This document shows positions 24,051 through 32,389 of a DNA stretch of 40,348 nucleotides, one piece after another (positions within the stretch are counted from its first letter, which is position 1; each line of letters opens with the position of its first letter). Where the stretch lies: NCBI GenBank assembly GCA_903904515.1, contig CAIVCR010000010.1, forward strand, positions 1 to 40,348, in the 5' to 3' direction. The stretch is from an uncultured Bacteroidia bacterium. GTDB taxonomy: Bacteria > Bacteroidota > Bacteroidia > Bacteroidales > Prolixibacteraceae. A program made the translations under genes and the position numbers. Under the pieces are notes generated by a model. It had not been told where the DNA came from, did no database searches, and was given only the letters and a program-made list of their open reading frames with translations.

Positions 24051-26004
24051 TTATTTTTGGTAAGCAGTCAATCCCATTTTCCCCAGCAAAGCCTGAAACC
24101 GGGGCTCGCTGCGCAGATTATCCAGCTCTGACCAGCTATTCATATCCGGCAGATATTGATCTTGCCATTTAAAAGTCTTTTCTAACCATTCAAGCGCTTT
24201 TTCTTTTTCGCCTATTTTATTATAATAGAGAACTATAGCTTTCCAGCTCTCCCGATCGTCATATTTTATATTGTATTCATTTAACCATTTCTCAAGTTCT
24301 TTCATTCCATGTTTATCGTATATCACTTTTATTGTATCAACATATGGTTTGTCGTCAGGATAAAACTGAAGAACTCGTTGCAATGATTCCAAGGCTTTCA
24401 ACTCTTCACCCGTTTTTAAATAAAAATCCCATAAGTACCAATATCCCGAAGGATTTTCAGGATACATTTCGATGAATTTTTTGTATTCTTTGATAGCCTC
24501 CTCAAATTTCCCATCATTCTCAAGGAAACGTCCCTTCAAAAGAATCAGGTATGGAGAAATGGGGTCAAGTTCTGCTGCTTTAAAACAGTGAAGTTTTGCT
24601 AATTCTCTTTGGCGGAGTATCTCCATCAATTCGGCATAGTATCTGTGTGCCTGGCCATAATTGGGGTTCAGCTCAATGGCATGTTCCAACTCTTTTCGGG
24701 CATCCTCCCATTTCATTTCAGACCGGTATAAAATTACTCCCAGGGTCGTATGTGCTTCTGCCAGGTTACTGTTAAGTTCGAGTGCTTTTAGAACATTTTC
24801 CTTTGCTCTTATATCGCCTTCCGGTCGGGGGTAAGAATTAGTTTTTGTAAAGGTTAAATAAACATCTGCCAGGCCTACGTACGCTTCGGCATATTCCGGA
24901 TCAGCAGCAATAGCATTTTTAAAAGGGGTAATATATTTACTGATCTCTACCTCTCTATAACTTCTCCTGTCCATCAAATAACGCCCCATTACATACCAGG
25001 CATGAGCTTCCATATTTTTGGTTGGCATCTTTTCTATCTGATACTTTTCTTTTTTCGCAATAACTGATTGCAGATTTGTGGCTACCTGTTTGGCTATGTC
25101 GCTTTGTATTAGAAAAATGTCGGCAAGCTTTCTTGGGTATTTTTCAGACCAGATTATTTGATTTTTAGTAATATCGGTAAGTTGCGCCATGACCAAAATC
25201 TGTTCGCCCGATTTTTGTACACTACCGGAGAGAAAAAACCGAACATTTAGTTTGCCTGCCATTGCATTGAGATTCAGCGTATTTCCTCCCAATTCTCCTA
25301 CCAGACTATTAATCACCTTAATTTCACTGATTTGAATAAGGTTATACAAAATGCTTCTGGTTACTCCTTCAGCAAAATATTGATTTTCCACCTCACTGCT
25401 TAGACTTTTAAAAGGTAATACAGCAATAGATTTATCTGTGTTTTTTACATGGGCAAATAAATCGGTGTTGGGATTTTTAAAAACTAAAATATTCAACAAC
25501 AAAGCCAGACCAAGAAAGATCACAATACTAATGGCGCCGTAACCAAGCACTTTCCAGACTGGAACTTTCCATCGTGTTTTTTTTGTGTCTTCAAGGGCGG
25601 ATACCATTTCTGATTCTACAGTTACATCTGCGAACATAATGTCCTTGTCTGGCAATTCTTGTCTCCCATTTTTTAAAACTTCGCCGGGTGGGAAGCCAAA
25701 ATATTCATGAAAGCAGGTATTGAAATAGGCCGGGCTGCCGAATCCCAACCTTGTAAGCCACTTCTGAAGCAGTTATCGATCCTTGCTGCAGCGATTCCAT
25801 GGCTTGATGCAAACGTACTTCCCGAATAAACTGCGTGGTTGATTTTCCGGTGATTGCCAATAAACGATGATAGATAGCCAGGCGTGACATCCCTGACGCC
25901 CGGGCTAATTCAGCCACTCCAAAATGCTCATTTCCGAGATTAGTAAGGATAATCCCGGTAAGCCTGGTTATAAATACCTGATCAGTAGAGGAGATTGTAC
26001 TCAT
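24051..26004 (-). pseudogene. AraC-type HTH regulator with TM, TolB-like and TPR regions, split by a frameshift
   Basis: Two overlapping frames form one protein of about 650 aa. The first (ATG 26004) carries an AraC helix-turn-helix up to ITASEVAYKVG. The continuation FGSPAYFNTCFHEYFGFPPGE, which completes the second HTH helix, lies in another frame from about 25746 onward. One extra base in GTTGGGATTC (the GGG is 25744-25746) accounts for the shift. Downstream come a membrane segment (VLGYGAISIVIFLGLALLL), a TolB-N/adenylate-cyclase-associated type region beginning SIAVLPFKSLSSE, and six or more TPRs. The order cytoplasmic HTH, membrane, outside sensor suggests a one-component membrane regulator. 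The rest of the gene is intact, so the lesion is very recent, a sequencing error, or a recoding site. Confidence 0.8.
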
Positions 26005-26088
26005 CACCCGTTTTTGGCCAAATATACAAAAAAACTGAAAAAACTTACTTATACAGAAAAGCCACGTCTTTCAACAGGGCTTCTCCTT

Positions 26089-26150
26089 CAAAAAGTGACC
26101 GGGAAGTGACCGGGTGACTTTCAAATCCTGAACACAGTCACCCGGTCACT
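26089..26150 (-). terminator. ilvC terminator built from GTGACCGG words (element G)
   Basis: On the minus strand, arms at 26136-26150 and 26105-26119 (AGTGACCGGGTGACT and its complement) form a perfect 15-bp stem starting two bases after the ilvC stop. A third partial word copy follows, and then a T run at 26090-26094. The words are almost those of the hairpin at 22949-22999, so both probably derive from the same kind of repeat. Confidence 0.75.
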
Positions 26151-26152
26151 AA

Positions 26153-27628
26153 TCAGATAATCGCCTTCATGGCATCCATCGCTTCACGCAACTCCTGGCC
26201 AATGAGCTCAACCTCATGAAAACGGATCTCTTCATTTATCTTGATCAGTTTTTTATTGTCAACATGTGCGTCGATACCGGCATTGAAATTCTTACCGATA
26301 ACATCAGTTTCAATTTTAGACATGAAATCAGCCAATAAAGGTTTGGCAGCATGATCGAACAGGTAACAGCCATATTCAGCGGTATCGGAGATCACCCGAT
26401 TCATTTCGAACAGTTTCTTGCGGGCAATGGTATTAGCAATTAACGGTGTTTCGTGTAACGACTCGTAATAAGCTGATTCTTCTTTGATGCCGGCTTCGGT
26501 CATCGTTTCGAATGCCAGCTCAACACCAGCTTTAACGAAGGCAACCATCAGGGTCCCATTGTCGAAATATTCCTGTTCAGAGATATTCACATCCCCGGCA
26601 GGTGTTTTCTCAAAGGCCGTTTCGCCGGTTGCAGCACGCCAGGTAAGCAGGTTTTTATCATCGTTTGCCCAGTCTTCCATCATTGTCTTTGAGAAATGAC
26701 CCGACATGATGTCGTCCATGTGTTTCCAGAACAGCGGGCGCATAATATCCTTCAACTCTTCGGCAAGTTCGAACGCCTTAATCTTGGCAGGATTCGACAA
26801 CCTGTCCATCATATTGGTAATACCTCCGTGCTTTAACGCTTCGGTGACCACTTCCCAACCATACTGAACTAATTTTGAAGCATAGCCTGCGTCGATCCCT
26901 TTTTCAATCATTTTATTAAAAGAAAGGATTGAGCCGGTCTGAAGAATGCCGCAAAGGATGGTCTGCTCACCCATAAGGTCAGATTTTACTTCGGCTACAA
27001 AGGAAGATTTCAATACCCCTGCCCTGTCGCCACCAGTGCCAACACAATAGGCTTTCGCAATTTCAAAACCATCACCGTTCGGATCATTCTCGGGATGAAC
27101 CGCGATAAGGGTCGGAACTCCGAATCCGCGAACATACTCAGCACGAACTTCAGAACCCGGTGATTTTGGAGCCACCATGATAACGGTGATATCCTTGCGG
27201 ATCTGCATCCCCTCTTCAACGATATTAAAACCGTGTGAATAGGAAAGGGTTGACCCTTTTTTCATCAATGGCATAACAGCATTGATAACACCCGAATGCT
27301 GCTTATCGGGAGTAAGGTTGATCAAAAGATCTGCCGTAGGAATCATCTCTTCGTAAGTTCCCACTTTAAAGCCGTTTCCGGAAGCATTTTTATACGACTG
27401 CCGTTGTTCCTTGATTGCTTCAGCACGAAGGGTGTATGACACATCCAAACCTGAATCACGCAGGTTTAATCCCTGGTGTAATCCCTGAGCGCCGCATCCG
27501 ATAATAACGATCTTCTTTCCATCAAGCTTTGAAACGCCATCAGTAAACTCAGAACTGTCCATAAATTCACAGGTACCCAGTTGAGCCAACTGAAGACGAA
27601 GCGGTAATGTGTTGAAATAATTTGCCAT
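26153..27628 (-). CDS. ilvC: Ketol-acid reductoisomerase, class II
   Basis: IlvC isomerises and reduces 2-acetolactate and 2-aceto-2-hydroxybutyrate with NADPH, in Val/Leu and Ile synthesis. The 491 aa protein has the long class II form, the same length as E. coli IlvC; NADPH is bound at [17 protein letters not shown] (44-60). NLTPDKQHS and the duplicated C-terminal knotted domain are also present. It is separated from the ilv-leu operon by an AraC gene and a toxin-antitoxin pair, so it has its own transcript. Upstream lie 427 bp with a heptamer-repeat element and a branched-chain-rich mini-ORF. Confidence 0.96.
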   Translation of the reverse strand: MANYFNTLPLRLQLAQLGTCEFMDSSEFTDGVSKLDGKKIVIIGCGAQGLHQGLNLRDSGLDVSYTLRAEAIKEQRQSYKNASGNGFKVGTYEEMIPTADLLINLTPDKQHSGVINAVMPLMKKGSTLSYSHGFNIVEEGMQIRKDITVIMVAPKSPGSEVRAEYVRGFGVPTLIAVHPENDPNGDGFEIAKAYCVGTGGDRAGVLKSSFVAEVKSDLMGEQTILCGILQTGSILSFNKMIEKGIDAGYASKLVQYGWEVVTEALKHGGITNMMDRLSNPAKIKAFELAEELKDIMRPLFWKHMDDIMSGHFSKTMMEDWANDDKNLLTWRAATGETAFEKTPAGDVNISEQEYFDNGTLMVAFVKAGVELAFETMTEAGIKEESAYYESLHETPLIANTIARKKLFEMNRVISDTAEYGCYLFDHAAKPLLADFMSKIETDVIGKNFNAGIDAHVDNKKLIKINEEIRFHEVELIGQELREAMDAMKAII

Positions 27629-27699
27629 TGTTATGATTTTAAATTGTATGTAATTATGTTATTTAAGTTTTGAATATAATGTTTTGTATTATTAAGCTA

Positions 27700-27842
27700 C
27701 TGGCAGCTGGTGGCTGGCTATTAGCAATTCACCTTAAAGCCGAAAAAATCAAGTTTCCCAAAGTTCTTACAACTTCAAATCGGTCATCAATTTGCAAAAA
27801 AATTTTTGCCAGAAGCCAATTGCCAGCCGCCAGCCGCAACTA
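27700..27842. repeat. Inverted pair of heptamer arrays, YTGGCRR dialect (element C)
   Basis: Left array 27700-27727 is four consecutive 7-base words starting CTGGCAG, CTGGTGG. Right array 27808-27842 is five words starting GCCAGAA, GCCAATT, that is, the opposite strand of the same word. About 80 bp of unrelated AT-rich sequence separate them. The period is strictly 7 in both arrays. It sits in the leader region of ilvC and could fold into a long imperfect stem in the RNA. Confidence 0.8.
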
Positions 27843-27979
27843 AGTGAAATCTACTTGTCCCCCGAACCACTCTAATTCTATTTCCTTAAAGAACTTGATT
27901 CTGCAAAGCAAAGGAATATTTAGCAAAAAGCACAGGAAAAAACCGATTATTTTAGGTACTTTTCATGGAAATGGTTAAT

Positions 27980-28030
27980 TTATAAATCCGAAATATCCAC
28001 AGAAAGACTAATTAGCAGCATAATAACCAC
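27980..28030 (-). promoter_or_regulatory. Candidate branched-chain leader mini-ORF upstream of ilvC
   Basis: From a GTG at 28030 (ATG alternative at 28021) the frame encodes VVIMLLISLSVDISDL and stops at 27980. Ten of 16 residues are Val, Ile or Leu. AAGGA lies three bases before the GTG. This is the composition of an attenuation leader, and ilvC lies downstream in the same direction. Against it, ilvC is 350 bases away, no T-run terminator follows closely, and the ORF starts only 26 bases after the araC stop, so chance is possible. Confidence 0.35.
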
Positions 28031-28055
28031 GATTCCTTTTTGGTAATTTCACCTC

Positions 28056-28943
28056 TTACTTTAATCGTTCATTGCGATACTGGATTGGGGTAAGTCCTGT
28101 TTCGCGCTTAAAAAACTTCGTGAAATAGGACTGATCTTCGAAGTTCAGCTGGTTGGCGATTTCAGAAACACTAAACGTGGTATGGGCAAGCAAACGCTTT
28201 ATTTCGAGCAGTTGTTTAGCCTTTATAATCTGGGATGATGTTTTACCGGTAAGCACCTTTACAATTTGGGTCAGATGATTCGGTGTTACACCAATCATCA
28301 AGGCATAATCGCTTAATAAAAGGTTTTTCTGATTATGCTCTTCAATAAGGTGGAAGAATTTTTTAACCAGAATTTGCCCTTTACCAGTATGTAAAAGTTC
28401 CTTGTTCATCTGATAACGGGCCGCACAGGTAGTGAGGATAAGGTCAAGGATTGAACGAAGCAATTCCGGTGTCGATTCTGTAATATCTTTGATCTCTGTA
28501 ATTCCTTGCCTGAATAGCGTTTCAAGGAAGGCAATATCGCTTTCTCTTTGAAGTAATAACGGAGGATTATCCTGATGAATCGTGTAAAAGAATGGGAATT
28601 CAATCAGACTGTCCTGGTTCCCGCGGTTAAGCAGATAAAAGTCGGAAGTGAAAATAAAAATAAAGCCTTCAATATCGTGTGAAAGTTCAAGCTTATGGGC
28701 CTGCCCCGGAGACATAAAAAATACGCACGGTGGTTTGATTTCATATTTATTCCCGTCTATCACATGTAATCCTGAACCTTTCCTGAGAAAAAGGACCTCA
28801 AAGAAATCGTGCCGGTGGGGATAAGTTACGCTGAAGTGGCGGTTGGCATCAAAAACCTCAACCTGAAACTGCTCACTTTTCCGCTCCGGAGAACTGAAAC
28901 TTTGGAGGCTATAGACCGGTAACTGTTCGGCTGGGGGTTTCAT
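28056..28943 (-). CDS. AraC-family transcriptional regulator with cupin sensor domain
   Basis: The 295 aa protein has an N-terminal cupin ligand-binding domain (about 35-120, with YPHRHDFFEVLFLRKGSG) and two C-terminal HTH motifs (about 195-295; SVSEIANQLNFEDQSYFTKFFKRETGLTPIQYR shown here as a region near the end). A TTG precedes the ATG in frame, and the ATG at 28943 is used. Effector and targets are unknown. It is divergent from hicBA and upstream of ilvC in the same direction, so control of either is possible but unproven. Confidence 0.9.
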   Translation of the reverse strand: MKPPAEQLPVYSLQSFSSPERKSEQFQVEVFDANRHFSVTYPHRHDFFEVLFLRKGSGLHVIDGNKYEIKPPCVFFMSPGQAHKLELSHDIEGFIFIFTSDFYLLNRGNQDSLIEFPFFYTIHQDNPPLLLQRESDIAFLETLFRQGITEIKDITESTPELLRSILDLILTTCAARYQMNKELLHTGKGQILVKKFFHLIEEHNQKNLLLSDYALMIGVTPNHLTQIVKVLTGKTSSQIIKAKQLLEIKRLLAHTTFSVSEIANQLNFEDQSYFTKFFKRETGLTPIQYRNERLK

Positions 28944-28965
28944 CAACTGAATTTTGAATTATGGA

Positions 28966-28994
28966 CGAAAGTACAAACTAAATAAGAAACCAAA
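28966..28994 (-). promoter_or_regulatory. Candidate araC promoter (TTTG ... TACTTTCG)
   Basis: On the minus strand TTTG (28994-28991) is followed after 17 bases by TACTTTCG (28973-28966), one base off the TAnnTTTG consensus; the gene's ATG is 22 bases further. Spacing is slightly short for Bacteroidota. Confidence 0.35.
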
Positions 28995-29010
28995 GGATTC
29001 ATTTTATACA

Positions 29011-29030
29011 TAAATTTGTAGTAAACAAAT
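29011..29030 (+). promoter_or_regulatory. Candidate hicBA -7 box overlapped by an inverted repeat
   Basis: TAAATTTG (29011-29018) matches the TAnnTTTG -7 consensus and lies 36 bases before the hicB ATG. The inverted repeat ATTTGT/ACAAAT (29014-29019 and 29025-29030) overlaps it, as an autoregulatory operator would. A -33 box is not clear. Confidence 0.4.
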
Positions 29031-29054
29031 CTTTCATACTCAAAAACCTATAAA

Positions 29055-29288
29055 ATGAAGCAATTAACATACAAAGTTTTATTGAATCCTGAGCCGGAGG
29101 GTGGATTTACGGCAACAGTACCCTCATTACCCGGTTGCATTACTTATGGTGAAACGGTTGATGAGGCAATGTTAATGGCAGAGGAAGCCATTGTATTATA
29201 TGTTGATAGTCTTGTTGCTCATAATGAAAAAGTACCTGATGAAACAAACATGCTTGAATACGCCATAACGATCCCAGCCACCAAATGA
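29055..29288 (+). CDS. hicB: HicB-family antitoxin
   Basis: This 77 aa protein has the HicB partial RNase H-like fold: PEGGFTATVPSLPGCITYG, then TVDEAMLMAEEAI. HicB binds and neutralises the HicA ribonuclease. No separate DNA-binding tail is evident at this length, so direct autoregulation is uncertain. It precedes the toxin gene and overlaps it by four bases (ATGA), which ensures coupled synthesis with antitoxin first. The pair lies on the opposite strand to the surrounding biosynthetic genes, as expected for a mobile module. Confidence 0.9.
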   Translation: MKQLTYKVLLNPEPEGGFTATVPSLPGCITYGETVDEAMLMAEEAIVLYVDSLVAHNEKVPDETNMLEYAITIPATK

Positions 29289-29497
29289 GCAATATCCCTG
29301 CTCTTTCACCAAAAGATATCTTAAGAATCCTTCAGAAAAGGGGGTTTTTATTGGATCGGAGCAGTGGAAGTCATCAAATCTGGTTACACCCGGATAGTCG
29401 CAAACGTGTAATCATTCCAATGCACAATAAAGATCTGCCAAAGGGGACACTTTATGCTATTCTAAAACAGGCGTGTATAAACAAGGACGAAATTTAA
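29285..29497 (+). CDS. hicA: HicA-family mRNA interferase toxin
   Basis: This 70 aa protein has a dsRNA-binding-like fold with the catalytic histidine H30 in SGSHQIWLHP, followed by RVIIPMHNKDLPKGTLYAILKQA. HicA cleaves mRNA and arrests translation until HicB re-accumulates. It is complete and its key residue is present, so the module is probably functional. A strong hairpin begins one base after its stop codon. Confidence 0.92.
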   Translation: MSNIPALSPKDILRILQKRGFLLDRSSGSHQIWLHPDSRKRVIIPMHNKDLPKGTLYAILKQACINKDEI

Positions 29498-29529
29498 AAC
29501 GGGATATCACACTGAAGTGATATCCCGTT
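29498..29529. terminator. Bidirectional 13-bp hairpin between hicA and leuB
   Basis: AACGGGATATCAC (29498-29510) and GTGATATCCCGTT (29517-29529) form a perfect stem with a six-base loop. On the minus strand the stem is followed by TTTTAAATTT, suitable for terminating the long ilv-leu transcript after leuB. On the plus strand it closes hicBA. Confidence 0.8.
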
Positions 29530-29563
29530 CTTAAATATGTAAACCAGAACCTGTTTAAGATTC

Positions 29564-30634
29564 CTAATTGCTTAGGTATTCAATAATCCAGTCGCCCACA
29601 GCCGATGTGCTGAGCGCTTTGGATTTGTCATCACAAAGATCTTCGGTTACAGCGCCGGCCACGATTGAGGCCTCAACAGCTTTACGGATCAGTGCACCTT
29701 CCTCCATTAATGAGAAAGCGTATTCAAACATCATTGCCGCAGAGAGTATTGTTGCACATGGATTTGCAATATTCAAGCCTGCTGCCTGAGGATAGGATCC
29801 ATGAATCGGTTCAAACACTGAGGTGTGAATACCAATTGAAGCGGAAGGAAGAAGACCCATCGATCCTGAGATTACACTTGCCTCGTCGGTAAGGATATCA
29901 CCGAACATATTCTCGGTAACCATCACATCGAATTTCTTTGGCCACTGGATGATCTGCATCGCAGCATTGTCGACAAACATATAGTCAACGGTTACTTCCG
30001 GAAACTGAGGTTCCATCTCCTTGGCAATCTGCCGCCACAGCCGTGAAGTTGCAAGAACGTTTGCCTTATCAACAACAGTCAGTCTTTTATTCCGTTTCAT
30101 GGCAAACTGGAAAGCAAGTTCCAGGATTCGCTCAACTTCCATACGGGTATAAACGCATGAATCGAAGGCTGTATTTCCATCTTCCGATCTTCCCTGTGGT
30201 TCTCCAAAATAAATACCTCCTGTAAGTTCACGGATAGCCACAAAATCAACTCCCTGGATCCGTTCCAATTTCAACGGTGACTTATCCAAAAGTGACTCAA
30301 AGATGATTACAGGACGAATATTGGCATACAAACCCAATTTTTTGCGCATTGCCAAAAGTCCTTGTTCAGGACGTACTTTGGCCGACGGGTCGTTGTCAAA
30401 ACGCGGGTGACCAATAGCCCCAAAAAGGACTGCATCGGAGTTCATACAGAGGTTGTGCGTTTCATCAGGATAAGGATTGCCGGTCTGATCGATTGCCACT
30501 GCCCCAACGAGGGCAGTTTTGGTAACCAGTTCGTGACCAAATTTCTGACAAATAACTTTGGTGACGCGGAGCGCCTGTTCCATAATTTCCGGCCCGATAC
30601 CATCGCCGGGCAATACTGCAATGTTAAGCTTCAT
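29564..30634 (-). CDS. leuB: 3-isopropylmalate dehydrogenase
   Basis: LeuB oxidatively decarboxylates 3-isopropylmalate to 2-oxoisocaproate with NAD+. The N-terminal [11 protein letters not shown], the catalytic-lysine region [12 protein letters not shown] and the metal/substrate loop [18 protein letters not shown] are intact. The 356 aa length is typical. It is the last gene of the ilv-leu operon, 195 bp after the second LeuA-like gene; that gap holds heptamer element D. LeuB-type enzymes can also act on citramalate-derived 3-methylmalate, relevant to the neighbouring gene. Confidence 0.95.
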   Translation of the reverse strand: MKLNIAVLPGDGIGPEIMEQALRVTKVICQKFGHELVTKTALVGAVAIDQTGNPYPDETHNLCMNSDAVLFGAIGHPRFDNDPSAKVRPEQGLLAMRKKLGLYANIRPVIIFESLLDKSPLKLERIQGVDFVAIRELTGGIYFGEPQGRSEDGNTAFDSCVYTRMEVERILELAFQFAMKRNKRLTVVDKANVLATSRLWRQIAKEMEPQFPEVTVDYMFVDNAAMQIIQWPKKFDVMVTENMFGDILTDEASVISGSMGLLPSASIGIHTSVFEPIHGSYPQAAGLNIANPCATILSAAMMFEYAFSLMEEGALIRKAVEASIVAGAVTEDLCDDKSKALSTSAVGDWIIEYLSN

Positions 30635-30695
30635 TCGTTGAATTGATATTATAAAATTGTAAAGTCCAATAATTTCTGTTTTATATTTAAGGCAT

Positions 30696-30833
30696 CTGGC
30701 AGTTGGCGGCTGGCGACTGGCTGTTTTTAGTTCAATTTTGAAACTTACTTCATTTAGGAAACAATCAGGAATGAGATAGTTCCACCTGTTGGAAGTAATT
30801 GCCAGTTGCCAGTAGCTAGTTGCCAGTCGCTAG
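30696..30833. repeat. Inverted pair of heptamer arrays, YTGGCRR dialect (element D)
   Basis: Left array 30696-30723 is four 7-base words beginning CTGGCAG, TTGGCGG. Right array 30799-30833 is five words beginning TTGCCAG, TTGCCAG, with two diverged units. Spacer is about 75 bp. The TAG stop of the upstream leuA-like gene (30830-30832) lies inside the last unit. Word type, number of units and overall size are close to element C at 27700-27842. Confidence 0.8.
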
Positions 30834-32350
30834 AACAGCTGTGTGTCGTTCTCAATAATATTCAGCATCTTCATTGTTGCTTTAATAGCAGCTGCTGTCT
30901 GATCAGGATCGAGACCTCGTGTCTTAAATTCGCGCCCCATATCCCAGGTAATTAAGGTTTCAACCAATGCATCGGTTTTACCACCCGGAGGAATTGTCAC
31001 GATATAATCGACCAGCGTAGGAAACTGCTTGTTTTGTTTATGATAAATTTGCTTCAATGCATTCATAAAAGCATCATACTGCCCGTCACCAGATGCGGCC
31101 TCTTCGAAATAAATACCGTCAACTTCAATGGCAACCGTAGCCATTGGCCTGAGGCCCAAGGAGTGGCCAATTGCGTAATTTCGAAGTATTATCTTTTCGT
31201 TGACAGTCTCATTTTTCAGAACATCCGAAAGGATATACGGGAGGTCATCAGAAGTAACTGATTCCTTCTGATCAGCAAGTTCGATTACTTTATTAGTAAC
31301 CCGAACCAAATCTTCCGGATCGAGACGAATACCCATATCCTCCAGATTCTTGGCGATATTGGCTTTGCCGGAAGTTTTTCCCAGCGCATATTTACGAATT
31401 CTTCCAAAACGCTCAGGAAGCAGATCGTTAAAATAAAGATTGTCCTTATTGTCGCCATCTGCATGTATTCCACTGCATTGCGTAAAAACATTTTCGCCGA
31501 TAATGGGTTTATTCCCCGATATCCGGATACCTGAGAAATTCTCAACAATACGGCTAACCAGGCTTAACTTTCGTTCATTAATTGAATTGGGAAGTTTCAG
31601 CTGATCATTAAGTAATGCAATCACGCTTGAAAGAGGTGCATTCCCGGCCCGTTCACCCAACCCGTTCACAGTGGTATGAACGGTATTTATTCCGGCACGA
31701 ATTGCAGCATCAACATTGGCCACAGCAAGATCGTAGTCGTTGTGGGCATGAAAATCGAAATGAAGGTCGGGAAATTTACGAATCATTGATGCGCAGAATT
31801 CAAAAGTCTCCATCGGGTTTAAAATACCCAATGTATCGGGAAGCATGATGCGTCCGATTTTTTCGGAACGCAATCCTTCCAGCATAAAATCGACATATTC
31901 AGGGGAATTTCGCATCCCGTTTGACCAGTCTTCAAGGTAGATATTTACCCTGATTCCCATCTGATCGGCCAGCCGGAGTGAACTTCTAATTCCATTGAGG
32001 TGCTCTTCCGGTGTTTTCTTCAGCTGCTGGGTAACATGCCGCAGCGAACCTTTGGCCAAAAGATTCATCACCTTTCCGCCAACCTGGGCAATCCATTCAA
32101 GGGAGGTCTTCCCATCGACGAAACCAAGTATCTCAACCCGTTCCAGAAAACCGGCCTCTTTAGCCCAATCAAGCACTTTTTTTGCTCCCCTTAATTCTCC
32201 TTCGGAAACACGCGCAGAAGCCACTTCAATAAAATCGATCCGGATCTCTTCCAAAAGGATTTTGGCAATATTGAGCTTTTCCAACTCAGAAAAGGAGACT
32301 CCGGAGGTTTGTTCACCATCCCTCAGGGTCGTATCCATTATATAAATCAT
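30830..32350 (-). CDS. LeuA-family synthase, possible (R)-citramalate synthase
   Basis: This is a second member of the isopropylmalate/homocitrate/citramalate synthase family, which condense acetyl-CoA with a 2-oxo acid. DTTLRDGEQ (6-14), the metal-binding HAHND and GLGERAGN are intact, and a C-terminal allosteric-type domain follows. An in-frame TTG exists at 32371; the ATG at 32350 gives a normal start (506 aa). It sits between leuD and leuB. Since leuA is already present and no threonine deaminase gene occurs here, citramalate synthesis for isoleucine is a reasonable guess; a second isopropylmalate synthase is the alternative. Its stop codon lies inside a repeat. Confidence 0.8.
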   Translation of the reverse strand: MIYIMDTTLRDGEQTSGVSFSELEKLNIAKILLEEIRIDFIEVASARVSEGELRGAKKVLDWAKEAGFLERVEILGFVDGKTSLEWIAQVGGKVMNLLAKGSLRHVTQQLKKTPEEHLNGIRSSLRLADQMGIRVNIYLEDWSNGMRNSPEYVDFMLEGLRSEKIGRIMLPDTLGILNPMETFEFCASMIRKFPDLHFDFHAHNDYDLAVANVDAAIRAGINTVHTTVNGLGERAGNAPLSSVIALLNDQLKLPNSINERKLSLVSRIVENFSGIRISGNKPIIGENVFTQCSGIHADGDNKDNLYFNDLLPERFGRIRKYALGKTSGKANIAKNLEDMGIRLDPEDLVRVTNKVIELADQKESVTSDDLPYILSDVLKNETVNEKIILRNYAIGHSLGLRPMATVAIEVDGIYFEEAASGDGQYDAFMNALKQIYHKQNKQFPTLVDYIVTIPPGGKTDALVETLITWDMGREFKTRGLDPDQTAAAIKATMKMLNIIENDTQLF

Positions 32351-32389
32351 ATGCTTTTTGTTAGTTTCCAAGGTCGAACCTATTGGTGA

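Larger units (their letters stand above)
27629..28055. other. 427-bp upstream region of ilvC
   Basis: Reading in ilvC's direction, this contains a mini-ORF rich in Val/Ile/Leu (28030-27980) shortly after the araC stop, then AT-rich DNA, then the inverted heptamer element (27842-27700), then about 70 bp of very AT-rich leader. A CTTTGCTTTGC stretch near 27902-27912 may belong to a promoter, but no clean TAnnTTTG box was found. No classical T-run terminator hairpin follows the mini-ORF. Confidence 0.55.

Noticed and set aside
27700..30833. CRISPR array
   Set aside because: Units are only 7 bases, contiguous without spacers, and inverted between the two arms. No cas genes are present.
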